A stretch of 34,446 nucleotides of DNA from Ruminococcaceae bacterium UBA1425. Lineage in GTDB: Bacteria > Bacillota > Clostridia > Oscillospirales > Acutalibacteraceae. The stretch lies in contig DCUB01000005.1 of assembly GCA_002329365.1 (NCBI GenBank), positions 52,335 to 86,780 on the forward strand, given 5' to 3'. Made by a program: the position numbers and the translations under genes. Positions 15,593 through 28,400 of this stretch are shown here, in pieces. Positions within the stretch are counted from its first letter, which is position 1. Every line of letters begins with the position of its first letter. The notes under the pieces are model-generated. The model was not told the origin of the DNA and searched no databases. It was given only the letters and a program-made list of their open reading frames with translations.

Positions 15593-17161
15593 ATGGGAGC
15601 AATCGTTAAATTCATGGGCGACTTTTTAGAGCAGTTTTTCGTCAAAGGCGTCTGGGGCATACTTAAGGGTATCGGTCTCGGTATTGCCAACATATTCAAT
15701 ATTCCGCGTTATATCACAATATTCAAGGGATATATGTCCGAGCTTGGCGCCGGCGGCATAGTTCTTGCCGTGCTTGCCATAATTCTTGTGCTCGCGGTGC
15801 TCGCGGGAATAGTTTTCCTGCTTGTATTGCTGTTCAGGAAGTATGTGCGCTTCCGCAAGACGGTTGTTGACCAGGAAGAGCTTCTTAACGAGGTTGCCAC
15901 ACTTAACCGCGAGGTTATCAAGCTCACACTTGAAAAGGAAAAGATTCTTGCCATGAAGGTTTCGCAGCTTGGTCTGCGTCCCGGCGAAAGTCCGTACCTT
16001 GAAGCTCCCGACGGCAGCGCAGGCGCGGAGGCCGGCGAAGCCGAGGAGGGAGCGGAAGACGGCGATATGCTCGACGAGGATTACAGCCGTTTCTACAAAC
16101 TGACTCAAGTCGATTTGGCGATTGAAAGCTATCAGCCGCCCGAATACAATAACGAAATCACGCTGCCCGAGATAATTGATATGTTCAGGAACTTCGCGGC
16201 GTCAAGGATGGGTCTTTATTACGAGCCGAATATAATCCGCCTTTTCATTTCGGCATTGTCTACAACAAGGCTTATCATCCTTCAGGGTATTTCCGGTACA
16301 GGTAAAACCTCGCTTCCTTACGCGTTCGGCAAGTTCCTTAAGAACGACGCGACAATAGCGTCCGTTCAGCCCTCATGGCGTGACCGTACCGAGCTTTTCG
16401 GCTACTTCAACGAATTTACAAAGCGCTTCAACGAGACGGAAGTTCTCAAGAAGATGTACGAGGCAACATATAAAGAGGATATTTTCGTAACCATCCTCGA
16501 CGAAATGAACATCGCCCGTGTTGAGTATTACTTTGCCGAGCTGCTTTCGATTCTTGAAATGCCAAGCCGCGACGAGTGGGTTGTAAGCCTTGTCCCGTCC
16601 GTGTGGCCGACGGACCCGAAGCACCTCTTCGACGGCAAGCTTAAGCTCCCCGAAAACATGTGGTACATAGGCACAATCAATAACGACGACTCCACCTTCG
16701 CCGTTACCGATAAGGTTTATGACCGTGCCATTCCCATCGACATCAACACCAAGGGCAAGTATTTCGAGGCTCCGTGGACAGACCACCTTAATTTAAGCTA
16801 CAAGCACCTTGAAGAAATGTTCAGAGAAGCAAAAATCAAACATAAGGTTTCCGAAGAAAGCCTTCGCAAGCTGGCGGAGCTCGACGATTATGTTATCGAG
16901 CACTTCCGTCTGGCGTTCGGTAACCGTATTGTCAAGCAGCTTGAAGAGTTTGTACCGGCTTTCGTTGCCTGCGGCGGCACCGAAATCGACGGTCTTGATT
17001 TCATACTCTGTCACAAGATTCTCCGTAAGTTCGAGGCACTGAACCTTTCCTTTATCCGTGACGAAATCGGCGGACTTATCACATACCTCAACAAGCATTT
17101 CGGAAAGTCAAACATGAAGGAATCAAAGGAATACCTTGAAAGGCTCCAGAAGCTGATCTGA
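15593..17161 (+). CDS. Membrane-anchored McrB-like AAA+ ATPase
   Basis: A 522-residue protein with a glycine-rich amphipathic N-terminus (1-45), a strong transmembrane helix at about 54-81, a coiled segment (90-125), an acidic linker (about 140-165) and a C-terminal AAA+ module of the McrB/MoxR-related type. Walker A is GISGTGKTS (232-240, K238), Walker B ends in ILDEMN (D303/E304), and GTINNDDS (from G360) has the McrB-style sensor asparagines; ARVEYYFAELLSILEMP between them is the family's helix. The ATPase site looks complete. McrB proper is a cytosolic GTPase with a DNA-binding N-domain; here that domain is replaced by a membrane anchor. AAAGGTGG precedes the ATG. It lies in the surface-protein cluster with a DUF2357-like partner next. 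Its job is unknown: it may drive assembly, localisation or remodelling. Confidence 0.8.
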   Translation: MGAIVKFMGDFLEQFFVKGVWGILKGIGLGIANIFNIPRYITIFKGYMSELGAGGIVLAVLAIILVLAVLAGIVFLLVLLFRKYVRFRKTVVDQEELLNEVATLNREVIKLTLEKEKILAMKVSQLGLRPGESPYLEAPDGSAGAEAGEAEEGAEDGDMLDEDYSRFYKLTQVDLAIESYQPPEYNNEITLPEIIDMFRNFAASRMGLYYEPNIIRLFISALSTTRLIILQGISGTGKTSLPYAFGKFLKNDATIASVQPSWRDRTELFGYFNEFTKRFNETEVLKKMYEATYKEDIFVTILDEMNIARVEYYFAELLSILEMPSRDEWVVSLVPSVWPTDPKHLFDGKLKLPENMWYIGTINNDDSTFAVTDKVYDRAIPIDINTKGKYFEAPWTDHLNLSYKHLEEMFREAKIKHKVSEESLRKLAELDDYVIEHFRLAFGNRIVKQLEEFVPAFVACGGTEIDGLDFILCHKILRKFEALNLSFIRDEIGGLITYLNKHFGKSNMKESKEYLERLQKLI

Positions 17162-17211
17162 TTCGTTTTTGGCTTTTTCCGACTATTTGAATGCAGAAGG
17201 GGACAATATCA

Positions 17212-19380
17212 ATGAGCAATGAAATGGTTTCTGAATTATACAATGATTATAAGCTTAGAATGAAGTCCTTAGTCGACGGCAACGACTATTACGAACATCT
17301 TCTGGGCGCAATAGACAGCGGCGTGAATCAGTTTTCTCTGTTCAACAGGTATTTTGAGAAAAAGATTGACCTCCGCTGGGTTGATGCCATTGAAAAATGT
17401 ATAATTCCTCTTGATACAATCATAAGAAATCCCCGAAAGTTCATAGTTCAGGAAGAAGAAATTGTGCCCATAGAGCGCGCAAGAAAGATTACGGCCGAGT
17501 CGGTTCGCCATCTTGCGCAGCATACCAATATGATAGCACGCGTAGAGGGAGACAGGGTTACCCCGAGCCAGATATTGAACGTTTTCCGCGAGGAAAGCTA
17601 CGAAATCTATGAAAACCGTTTCATTTACACACTGATGAGGAATCTCCAGCGCTTCATCGACCAAAGATATGACGTCCTTTACGGACTGTCAAACGACGAA
17701 ACAATGTCCTCTCTTAAAATGGACAGTCAGGTAAACAACGGACGTGAAAGAATCATGTTCAAGCTGGAAATTTCCAGTCACACCGTTGAGGATACAAGAG
17801 AAGGCATAGTCGAGGATACAAAGGACGCAACGGCGTTCCAGAGGATTGAAAGAATAAAGAGAATCATAAACGAATTCGCGCATTCCTCGTTTATGCGCGA
17901 GCTGCAAGGCTGCACACCTGTACGCCCCCCGATTATGCGCACAAACGTTATAAGCAAAGACGTCAACTTCAAGGCATGCCTTGAGCTGTGGCAGTTTATT
18001 TCCGCATACGACGAGGTCGGTTATGAAATCATCACAAAAGAAACCGACGAGATGGTAAGCGACGAATACAGGGACGACCTTTACAGAGTATTCGTCACAA
18101 ATTACATGCTTCTCAAGAACAACTCCATTGAAGAGGAAAATATAGTCGGAAGATACAAAAAGCGCTCGCTTAAGCCGAAGATGCTCAAGCGTCTTGCGGA
18201 AGAGCTTGTCATGAATTACGACATGGAAGAGGTAGAAATAAGAAAAATCTTTGTCGACGAGCTTAAACGAGTGGGTAAGAAGAAGATTGCCGGCGAGGAG
18301 AAGATAAAGGCGGCAATCGAACGCGCGCTTCAGGCCGAAAACGCACGCAAAGCGGCTATTCTGGAGAAGATAAAGGCGGAAATCCAGAGGAAGAAGGAAA
18401 TCGAAAAGAGGCGCAAGGAACGCGAAGCCGCGAGAATCGCCAGGGAAAAACAGCTCGAGAAGGAGCGCATAGCAAGGCAGAAGGCAAGGGAAAAGGCGAA
18501 GAAAGAAAGGGAAATCGCCCTTGCGAAGGAAGCCGCCCGCAAAGAGAAGGAGCGCTTAAGAAAAGAAAAGGAAAGAGCTATAGCGGCGGAAAAAGCGGCA
18601 AAGGAAAAGGAAAGACTCCGCATCCAAAGGGAAAAGGAGCGCGAGGCGAGGCTGAAGGCTATCGAGGAAGAAAAGAAGGCAAAAGCCAAGCTTGCCGAGG
18701 AGCGGCGCAAAGCAAAGCTTTTAGAGCTGGAGCAGCAAAGGAAAGAAAAGGAAGCGCTCCAAAAGCAGCGTGAAAAAGAGCGCATAGCAAAGCAGAAAGA
18801 GGAACAGCGCCAAAAGGAAAAGGAAGAGGCCGCAAGAAAACGGGAAAGAGAAAAGGCTGCAAAGGAAAAGGCTTTACAGCTCCAGAAAGAAAAGGCGGCA
18901 GCGGCAAGACAGAAAGAAAAAGAACGCCGCGAAAAGATAAAAGCGCAGCAGCTTGAAAAAGAAAGAGCCGCAAAAGAGAGGCAAAGAGAAAGAGAAAAGG
19001 CCGCAAAGGAAAAGGCTTTACAGCTTCAAAAGGAAAGGGCTGCGGCTGCAAGAGAGAAAGAAAAGGCACGTCAGCAGAAAATAAAGCAGGAGCAGGCTGA
19101 GAAGGAAAAAGCAGCCAGAGAACGTCTTAAAGAGAAAGAACGTATAGCAAAGGAAAAGGCTGCTCAGGCTGCAAAGGCAAAGGCGGAGCTTGAACGTCAA
19201 AGGGAAAAGGAACGTCAGGCAAAGCTTAAGGCTCAGCAGGCGGCAAAGGAAAAAGCGGCAAAGGCAAAGCAGAAAGAAAAAGAAAAGGCGGCCGCCGAAA
19301 AAGCTAAAGCGCAGGCTCAAAAAGCCAAAAAATCAGGCGCAGACACAGAAAACACGAAAACAGGAACAGAGGATTCGTAA
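17212..19380 (+). CDS. DUF2357/McrC-N-like protein with a ~340-residue charged helix
   Basis: A 722-residue soluble protein. Residues 1-~355 are globular and resemble DUF2357-type partners of McrB ATPases, including a YEIYENRFIYTLMRNLQRFID segment (about 124-145) of the kind conserved there and a later ACLELWQFI helix. Nothing like the PD-(D/E)XK nuclease usually found at the C-terminus of such proteins is seen. Instead, residues ~365-700 are almost only K, E, R, A and Q: a probable single alpha-helix or coiled coil with three tandem 48-residue repeats, ending in a short polar tail. ATG 17212 is chosen because AAGGGG lies 9 bases upstream; an in-frame ATG at 17191 precedes that site. It follows the AAA+ gene by 50 bases. 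The DUF2357 call is by eye and moderate; the helix is plain. Confidence 0.6.
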   Translation: MSNEMVSELYNDYKLRMKSLVDGNDYYEHLLGAIDSGVNQFSLFNRYFEKKIDLRWVDAIEKCIIPLDTIIRNPRKFIVQEEEIVPIERARKITAESVRHLAQHTNMIARVEGDRVTPSQILNVFREESYEIYENRFIYTLMRNLQRFIDQRYDVLYGLSNDETMSSLKMDSQVNNGRERIMFKLEISSHTVEDTREGIVEDTKDATAFQRIERIKRIINEFAHSSFMRELQGCTPVRPPIMRTNVISKDVNFKACLELWQFISAYDEVGYEIITKETDEMVSDEYRDDLYRVFVTNYMLLKNNSIEEENIVGRYKKRSLKPKMLKRLAEELVMNYDMEEVEIRKIFVDELKRVGKKKIAGEEKIKAAIERALQAENARKAAILEKIKAEIQRKKEIEKRRKEREAARIAREKQLEKERIARQKAREKAKKEREIALAKEAARKEKERLRKEKERAIAAEKAAKEKERLRIQREKEREARLKAIEEEKKAKAKLAEERRKAKLLELEQQRKEKEALQKQREKERIAKQKEEQRQKEKEEAARKREREKAAKEKALQLQKEKAAAARQKEKERREKIKAQQLEKERAAKERQREREKAAKEKALQLQKERAAAAREKEKARQQKIKQEQAEKEKAARERLKEKERIAKEKAAQAAKAKAELERQREKERQAKLKAQQAAKEKAAKAKQKEKEKAAAEKAKAQAQKAKKSGADTENTKTGTEDS
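18841..19272 (+). repeat. Three tandem 144-bp (48-residue) repeats in the charged helix
   Basis: Units run 18841-18984, 18985-19128 and 19129-19272. Units 1 and 2 begin REREKAAKEKALQLQKE and are close at DNA level; unit 3 has diverged (KEKERIAKEKAAQAAKAK), and a fourth partial unit (KEKEKAAAEKAK) follows. All are in frame, so this reflects internal duplication that lengthened the helix. Confidence 0.8.
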
Positions 19381-19391
19381 TATTGGCACAC

Positions 19392-19413
19392 TGTAAAGGC
19401 TCACAGCTTTACA
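19392..19413 (+). other. Small hairpin between the charged-helix gene and the giant gene
   Basis: TGTAAAG (19392-19398) pairs with CTTTACA (19407-19413), loop 8 bases. It has no real T-tract and may mark an RNA processing point or a weak attenuator; GGAGG at 19427-19431 follows. Confidence 0.35.
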
Positions 19414-19438
19414 TATATATTTCGTCGGAGGTTAGCAA

Positions 19439-22400
19439 ATGAAGACAAAAACTTATGGGAAAAGATTAACAACGATACTTTTGTCCGTGTCGCTGTTGTT
19501 ATCTTCAACCGGTATAAGCTTAACGGCATTCGCGGACGGTAGTGTGAGTACCGACACCGTGGACAGCGATATCGTCAATGACGTCCCCTCCGACGCGTCA
19601 TCCGACGATGCTTTTGCCGATACCGATATCGGTATTGAGGGCGGCGCCCTTTCTTTGCATCTTGCTGATGTTGTCGTCGAGGGCGGCGAAATCATTATTG
19701 ACGACGATAAGTCGGGCGGCAGCTTCGGCGGAGGAAACGGTTCGGTATCCTCGCCGTACCTCATTGAGGACGCCGGCGACCTTATGGCAATGCAGTCAAT
19801 CATCAATTCAAGCGCAAACGCGAACAAATACTTCAAGCTTTCAAACGATATCGACCTCAGCCCGCTCACATTGTCCGACTTTTCAGATAATCACGGCTTT
19901 TACTCGCTTATTTCGCTGTCGCCGTCCTCAAGCGACCCGAATGTGTTTTTCGAGCTCGACGGTGACGGCTATGAAATTTCCGGGCTTGATATTACCGTCG
20001 ACGATACCGACGATATAGATGCCATAGCCATTTTCGGCTATATTAACGCGTCTTCCGTAATCAGCAAGGTCACCTTTTCGGATTGTACCGTTAATATCGG
20101 CAACAAGTCCGTTGCCGCCGCGGCAGTTGTGGCTGTTCAGAACTTCGGCACCATTACAAACTGTATTTTCACCAATCTTACTGTCGACTTGACATCGACT
20201 GTTTCCGACTCTACAAACGGTTTATTTACCGACGAGTCGATACTTTTAAGCTCTCACACGGTATATTCCGGCATTTCCGCTGTAGCAGCCGACAATAAGG
20301 GCACAATAACGTCGTCTCAGGCGTCCGGAATAACAATAAAGCTTATTAACGACCGCAGGTACGTCGGCGCCATAGCCGGTCAGAACAGGTACGTCATATC
20401 CGATATCACTGAAAACACTGTAGTTATACATTCATACGGAAGCTATGAGAGCTCGGGCACAACGTCGGGTTTTACAGAAGTTCCGACGGGCAACGGCGAC
20501 GTTTCGAAATATGTCGGAAGCATAGCGGGCTATAACCGCAAGGCTGCCGGCATATCAAGCCCCACTCCCGTTATAACAGGGTGCAGCGTAAACATAACAG
20601 ATATCTCGACCGTCAACCTCGCGTCGGGCGATTATGTCGGCGGTATCTGCGGATACAATGCCGGCGAAATAACCGACTGCATCATAACGGGCAGCTTTGC
20701 AAACAGCGGCGACGCTCCCGGGGTTGATAATGCCGATATGTCCGGCTACGGGCGTTTCGGCGGCATCGCGGGCGCGAACGAAGGCTCAGTAGAATCCTCC
20801 ACCGCTTACAATATCGGTATGTATTTTACGGATGAAGACGACGACAGCGCGTTCGGCGGCATTGCCGGAGAAAATTCCGGCAGCGTCAACGTCTGCGTTT
20901 CGTCGGGTTACGCCGACGATAACGGCAACGGAGATGTCGGAATCGGCGGTATTGCCGGCTCTGTTCTTAACGGCAGCTCGCTCGTAAACTGCTACGCATT
21001 TGTAAAGCTTTCAGGCTTTACAAATAACGGCGGCGCGGTAATCGGCAAAAACGGCACGGCCGCCGCGGTTTCAACCTGCCGCTGGTCATCAGTCGCGAGC
21101 GGAACGGTATATCCCTGTCCCGGCGACGGAGCGGGCTTAAACGATCTAATGAGAACGGTTAACGTTCTGAACATTGCCGACGGAGTCGACGTAACCGTGC
21201 CCAAATCGTCAATGACTCATTCCTGGAGCGGTACGGGTGTCGCAACGGTAAGCGTCAGCACGTCTCCAAACAACGCGGTTTTCACAGGGTCGGGAATCAC
21301 AGTCAGCGACTCTGCCGGTACAAGCTTTACCGTTTCGTCGTCAACAATCGGCGCCTCGGGTGTAATAAAATATACCGCCAATGTGGCATTCCCGTCCGGA
21401 GTCGGCGCATCAGGCGCTTCCATGGCTCTTGTGCTTTCACTGCCCGTGCTTGTTACAGACACCACCACAACCAATATGTCCGCAAGCCCGAAGATTTTCG
21501 CGGGCACAACAAGAGCGTATCCGATTGTTGTTTCCACCTACGGTCAGCTTCGGTTTATGGAGACCGCCCCCGACGCCCACTTTATGCTGGGCAGCAATAT
21601 TACGGTTGAATCCGGATGGAGCGCCTTTGATTTTAGAGGCACTTTAGACGGCGACGGATATACTATAAGCACCTTGTACGGGCTGTTTACGAGCGTTACA
21701 GGCTCAAGAAATTCAAGCATATCAACATTCGGCTGGGAGACGGACAGCGCGAATCTCAGCAGAGGATATATTCACGACCTTATCATTAATTTGTCTGACG
21801 ATGTTACCGGCTCGATGTTCGGCAATATATCAGACGCCACGCTGATGAACATTACATACGGCGGTTCGGGCGCCGTCACTCTGTCGTCGTCCGATACGGG
21901 CGCGCTTGTCAGCACTTTAGGCGGCAACTGCTACATGTACAAATGCTATGTCAGCGTCCCCGTAAACATCACGGCGGCGTCAGACACGGGCGGCATAGGC
22001 GCGCTTGTCGGCAAGGTTGATGCCACGAACTTCATAATCGACAACTGCGGGTCAAGCTCAGCAATTACGCTCTCAAACGACCTGAGCGGCGTTGCAGGGC
22101 TTATAGGCAATGTTTCCTCCTTAAGCGGCAACGGCACTGTCAGCAATTGCTATGCCACGGGCAAGGTGCGCGTAAGCGGCATCTCCGGGACACCTTCGTC
22201 AAAGGTGGTAATCGGCACAATTGCCTCGGCTGTTCACGACAACCCGAACTTTGAGGTTGTAAATGTTCAGTACAGCGTTGCGGAAACTTCCGATTCGGGT
22301 TACAAAATTGCACAGTCCGCGTCAAATTATACAACGGGTATATCGTTGTGGAAATTAGACGCCACATATTACCAGGTCAACGTTAACGGGGGCACAAATA

Positions 22401-25400
22401 ACGTCACCGTTACCATGCCCTCAAACATAGAGGCGTGGTCTTCGATTGCCGATACCGACTTTAATATCACATTTGCCGACGCCGGTATTCTCACCGCCGG
22501 CAGCAAGTCCGTTTCGGGCGGCGATTTCAGCTTTGTCGTAACATCAACCACCGGCTCCGCGTTCTCAACGGTTATGACGGTTACGCATATTCCGTCGGGG
22601 CTTAAGGCAAGGGTAACTGTCAGAAGCGGTCTTTCCGAAAACAGCGAAGGGTATATTGAAATACATTCTCCCCAGGACCTTGTTGCCTTTTCAAATGGAT
22701 ACGGCACAACCTATGGTTACGATTCAAACGTTATGCTTTGCGCCGACATAGACATGGACGACGGTGTAACAGACTACAATGCCTTAATTACAACACGGCT
22801 TGCGTCGCAATGGAATATGGCTTTCACCGGCGAATTTGTCGGCAAGCTCGGAGCAAACGGTGAAAAGTTTGCCATACGCAATCTTCATGTCTCGAACAAT
22901 TCGTCGGCCATTCTTCCGGTAAACACTGTAACCACACCTAATAACAACAGCGTTGCGTGCGGCTTCTTTTCGTATGCTACCAATGCTACTTTCCGTGATT
23001 TTTCAATGATTGACTGCACCGTGGAAAATGTCGGTAACGGAACCGGCATTCTTGTCGGCTGCTGCGACCTAAACTCCAATACGGGATGCACTTTTGAAAA
23101 CATCGACATTATCGGCGGTTATGCAGAAGGTTCAGCTGCAGGTACCGGTGGTGTCGGCGGTGTAACATTCGGTCTTGCCGGTTCACTAATCGGAGCAATA
23201 AGAAGCAGCGCGACTTCAGGCAATCCCTACACAATTAAGGATATATATGTTAAGGACGTTACGGTCGGATTTTCTGACGCATCAATTGTCAGGAGCTCAA
23301 GCGCCGGCGGGCTTATCGGCGGCTGTGCTTATATGACGGCAGACCTTACAATAGGCGAGGACGTAAGCAAAGACGATATTTCGGAGCCGAGCATAGTTAT
23401 AGATAACGTTAATGTATCCGGATATCAGTACATCGGCGGCGTAATAGGTTCTGTTTTAGGCAACCAAATCACACCGCTCAATCAGCTTACGAGCGCACCG
23501 GTCACCGGCTCAGCCCTTGTAGGCGCAAGGCTTGTAGTAAACGGAGTCGAAATCAAAGGGACAACAATAGAAGGTATAGAAGGAACTGCGCCGGGCGGCA
23601 CCGGAGGCATTATCGGAGCTTCATGCGCCAATTCAGCAACGTCTGTTATTAAAAACTGTACGGTTGATTCGACCGATATCTCCGGCGCCGGAACGAACTT
23701 AAACTCCGCGACATCCTGTTCGGGTGGAATAGCGGGGGTTTTCGGCGGTTATATTACGAACTGCACCGTTAAAGACAGCAATATTACAGGGCTTATTTCC
23801 GGAGGAATCGTGGCGCGCGCGGTAAGATTATATTCGGCGCAGCAGGTAACTGTTCAGGGCTGTAACGTTCTCGGCGACACGGTAATTCAAAGGTGCGCCG
23901 TAACAACCCCAGCCCAGAATCAGAATTCAAAGGCGGGCGGAATAGTCGGCGCCGTGGCAAACACCGAGATAACGGTTGAGAATTGCGGCGTCGGAAAAGG
24001 AGTGCGCGTCGAGATTTCTTTCCACACGGGCGGAATAATAGGAGACGCGACATATAACAACGATATTACTGGTTTATACGTTAATGATTGTGTTTCATAC
24101 GCAATGGTTCAAAATGATTTCAGCACAATTCTGAATGATGCCTCCGCGGGAGGAATAATCGGCTATGTGAACGCCCCTGCAAATGATATAGCCATTACTG
24201 CCGGAAATCCCGTTATCGACGGCTGCTTTGTCGGCGGAGAGGTGAACAACGTCAAGAATGCCTCGTTTACTCAACACGCGGGCGGAATAGTCGGCTACTA
24301 TTATTATAATTCTTCGATAGTAAACACGTCACCCAATAACGAGCTTATTTCCGACTGCACCGTTGTTGCGCAGATTAACAACTATTCGTCGTCATACACG
24401 CCCGGCAACGGCGGTAAAATTATCGGTCATGTTTACCCCAACGCGGAAGTTCTTAAGGGAACAAGCGCCACATACACGGTGTCCGGAGTTGTGCTTTCAA
24501 GCTTCTGCCTGCCCGACGACCATTCCGTCGACAGTTCCCAGTCAAAAGCGGCATACGGCGACGCGGCAGTCGACAGCGACTCCGGCGCAATGGCGACATA
24601 TGTCGACATAAACAGGCCCGGCGGATATCCGTTGTATGCCCCTGACGGAGACGTCGTTATAGACGCCACGCCCGATGGCAACGGTGTTGTTCATACAACC
24701 GCCCAGATAATCCTTTACAATGAGTTGACGTTCCCCACTTATCCCGGATATGTCGGATACGATGAAAACGCAAGGCTCGTGTTCAACACTGACACGAAAA
24801 TGACCGAATACGGCAACAAGGTTTCCGGCTGGCGCTCGCTTGACAACGACGCCATCGAAATAAACTCCGCCACGCCCGGAACGGCGTCAACAAAAACAGT
24901 AATCAACATAACCGGCTACGAAAACACAAACAGCGGCATTTACGGAGCGTATGAGGCTCAGGGGCTTTATGTCCCCGGAACAGATGAGCTTGCGTCAATC
25001 TATGTGTGCATTGAGGTTGAATGCATAAACTTCCTCGATTTCAACCTTTCCGGCAGTGGCACTCCGTCGGATCCGTTTATAATAATGACAAAGAAAGACC
25101 TCGATTCGCTGCGTGATGCCGAGGCTACGGCGGGCGTATACACCTCGTATTATTACGAGCTTGGCGCGGACATTGTATTTTCCCCCAACGATTTTGTTGC
25201 CGGAGGCTCGTTCTATAATTCCGGAAAACTGTTTGAGCCGATAGGCTACGATTCCTCGTCGCCGTCAAACATTACGGTGTTTACCGGTCATTTGTCCGGT
25301 AAAAGAACATCCACTGGCGTGCAGCATTATATAAGAGGCTTAAAAATCAACACCGCAAGCACGCATTGCGGATTGTTTGCAAAGACCGACGGGGCAGTGT

Positions 25401-28400
25401 TTACAGACCTGTATTTCATCGACACCGCAGTCACGTCAACAGGCAACGCGGACATCCCGACGAACTATTACACGGGTGCGCTTGCGGGTTACGCCGGGGA
25501 CACAACCTTCAGCAATATAACCTTCGACAATACAAGAATAACGGCTACAGCTTCCACAACATTTGTCAACGGCTATGCCGGAACTCTTGCGGGCTACGTT
25601 ATTGACTCTGCCGTTGAAGGATGCAGCATAATCGGCTCGACTATATCATCTGCCTCTTATATAGGCGGTGTGTTCGGTCATGCCCATCAGTCAACGTCCG
25701 TGGCTTCAAACGTCATTTCCGACACGGTCGTTACGGGGCTTAACGCCGAGTCGTCAGACCTCGGCACGTTAACGATTCTCGACATAGCCGCCGGCGTCGC
25801 GGGCGAGTTCAGCGGAACAATCGACGGCGTTACTGTAAGCGGAACGGGCGAGATTAACGGCAGCCGTGCTTCCGGCGTTGTCGGTCTGCTTGACGAAACG
25901 GGATACAATCATCTTAATATACTTGATACATCCGTAAACGGCGTCATAAGCATAGTAAGCGAGTCCACTAAAAGCAATACCGCCGCGGCGGGTATTGTGG
26001 CAAAGATTAAAACAAGCCAGCAGATAATACCTACATCCGAGGCTTTGCTGATTGACGGATGCACCGTCAGCAACAAGGTTTCAATAACCGCGCAATATTA
26101 TGTCGGCGGTCTTGTCGGCAGTTGTCAAAGCCTTTCGGGTGCAGCTACCGAGGCCTCAATAATAATAACCGACTCGTCGTCGTTTGCATCGGTTACGGCT
26201 GAGGATTCGTTAAACGGCGTGTCGGCTTACATGCAGGGTGCCGCGTCTGCCGTTATATCGTATGTTTATACCGGCACGGTTTTGCAGATATCAGGAGTTA
26301 CCGCCGGAGGAACAATCAGGGCGGCTAAATATGCCGGCGGCATAATTGCCGTGCTTTCAGACGGCTCTCTCCAGTACTATTCCGATACGCTTATTTCAAA
26401 CTGCGTAATTTCGGCAAAGATAGGCTACACGGCAGAAAGCAGGCAGCCTGCGGGCTGTTGTCTTGGTCTTGCCATAGCATATGTCACTACGTCTGTTTTG
26501 CCCACGGGCGTTTCATACGCCAAGAACCAGTTTGTCAACCTGTACTATTCAAGCTTCCAGAACGACAGCGTTCCGTTTACGGGCAACAGCACGATTAATT
26601 CAAGCGCCGCGCCCGATTTCGACACCACACTGTGCGATATTCAGGAAAAGGTGTACTATTTTGCCTCTACCGGCACTCCCACAAAGATAACACTTTCAAG
26701 CGATCCCATTACGTTGTCTTCGTCCAATATTGAGGTCGGACAGCTTAACGGCGTGTCAATAGGCGCAGGCGAAAGCTTTGCGGGCTTCACCGCGCCCAAC
26801 AGCGTCAGCTTCGATCTTACAAGCATCACAAGCAGAGATAATTCCGGCAGCAGCAACAACCTGTTCTCATACAACACCATAACAAAGGTAATGACGCCTG
26901 GCGATATCGGAAGCGGCTACGCTGTTTTAAGATACGGAAACGGCATCGAGGTCGGTATTGAGATTTCCGTCAGCAGCGGCGGCGGAAGCGGTACCGAGGC
27001 CGACCCGTATATAATCGACAGCATACCCGATCTTGAAATGATTCGCATAAACGAGAATGACGATCGAAGCTGCTATTACGTCATCGCGGCCGACCTTGAT
27101 TTCACAGGCTACAACATCGGAGACCCCGAATTCGAGTACGAGTTTATTCCGGAGTTTACAGGCCATCTGAGCGGTCACTATATGGGCATCTACTACTCAA
27201 TAAGTAATCTGATCATCAACAATACCGAAACGTCAAACACCGGCTTTTTCGGCACTATAACCGCGGGAGCAGGCGTTGAGGACCTTGCTTTTGAAAACTT
27301 CACTGTTACGGGTGTAGGCAATGTCGGCGTGCTTGCGGGCTCGTCAGCCGGAAGCGTTAAGAATATTACAATAAGCGGATGCGATGTTTCGGACGGCTAT
27401 TTTATACCCGGAAACAGCTACACAGCCGGCGACGTTGTTTGCTATTACAGCTCGCAAAACGACTATTTGTATTATGTATGCAGGCAGAGCTACACCTACA
27501 ATCCGGCTAACCCTTCAGTCTATCTCCCGGATGCCGGTTCAGGCGCATACTGGGCAGAGATAGAGGAATGGTCGGATTCCGAAAGCTATTCCTCGGGCGA
27601 TTATTGCCTGTATGACGGCAAGATTTATTTGGCTTCAGACGATATTGCCGCCGCTGCTTCGTTCCAGACCTCAAGCTGGTCGGCGGTTACCGTCGCAACA
27701 AACGTCTCAAATGTCGGCGGCGTAGTCGGCAGCACAACATATGCGATGGACGGCTGCACCGTAAACGGTCTGACGGATGACGCAAGTAAAATAACCGGCG
27801 GATTAAACGTCGGCGGAATTGCCGGTTTGTCTACTGTCGCTATAACAAATTGCATAGTTTCCGACGGTACGGTAATAAAGGCTGCCGATTTATACTTAGG
27901 AAACGCGGGCGGCATCGTCGGGAAGACGGGGTCGAGTGTTTCAAACTGCGTTGTGGAGCATGCCGATATAACTTCGGGCTATTATGCCGGCGGCATTGCG
28001 GGACTTGCCAATACGATTTCAGCCAACATGACGTTTGTTTCATGTACAATAGGCGACAGCAACGCGGGCGAAACGGTCAGCATACGGGCCAATTGGTTTG
28101 CCGGAGGCATCATCGGCACGGCCCGCGGAAACAGCTCGAATATGATGCATTTATACATTACAGACTGTCTGGTGTATTCCGACGCTGATATTACGTCAAC
28201 AAACGGCTCGGCTGCCGGTATTCTCTCGCAGCTTGGCCAGAATATGAACTATGTCGTGATAACGGGCTGCGAAAGCTACGCGGACGTAACTGCAACGCTT
28301 GCCCCTGACGGATCCACACAAGCAGATAAAAACGCGGCAGCGGGTATCCTTGCATACACCCCGGCAACCCAGGTAAATGTCAGACGTTTAACAATCCAGA

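Noticed and set aside
15593..19380. Type IV restriction (McrBC) or other phage-defence system
   Set aside because: The ATPase is membrane-anchored with no DNA-recognition domain, no nuclease motif is visible in the partner, and the genes sit in the middle of a surface-protein cluster.
25366..25605. Frameshift or separate gene inside the giant frame
   Set aside because: The alternative frame encodes an Arg/His-rich sequence with no family signs, while the GLUG frame (codons in register with 19439) continues unbroken on both sides.
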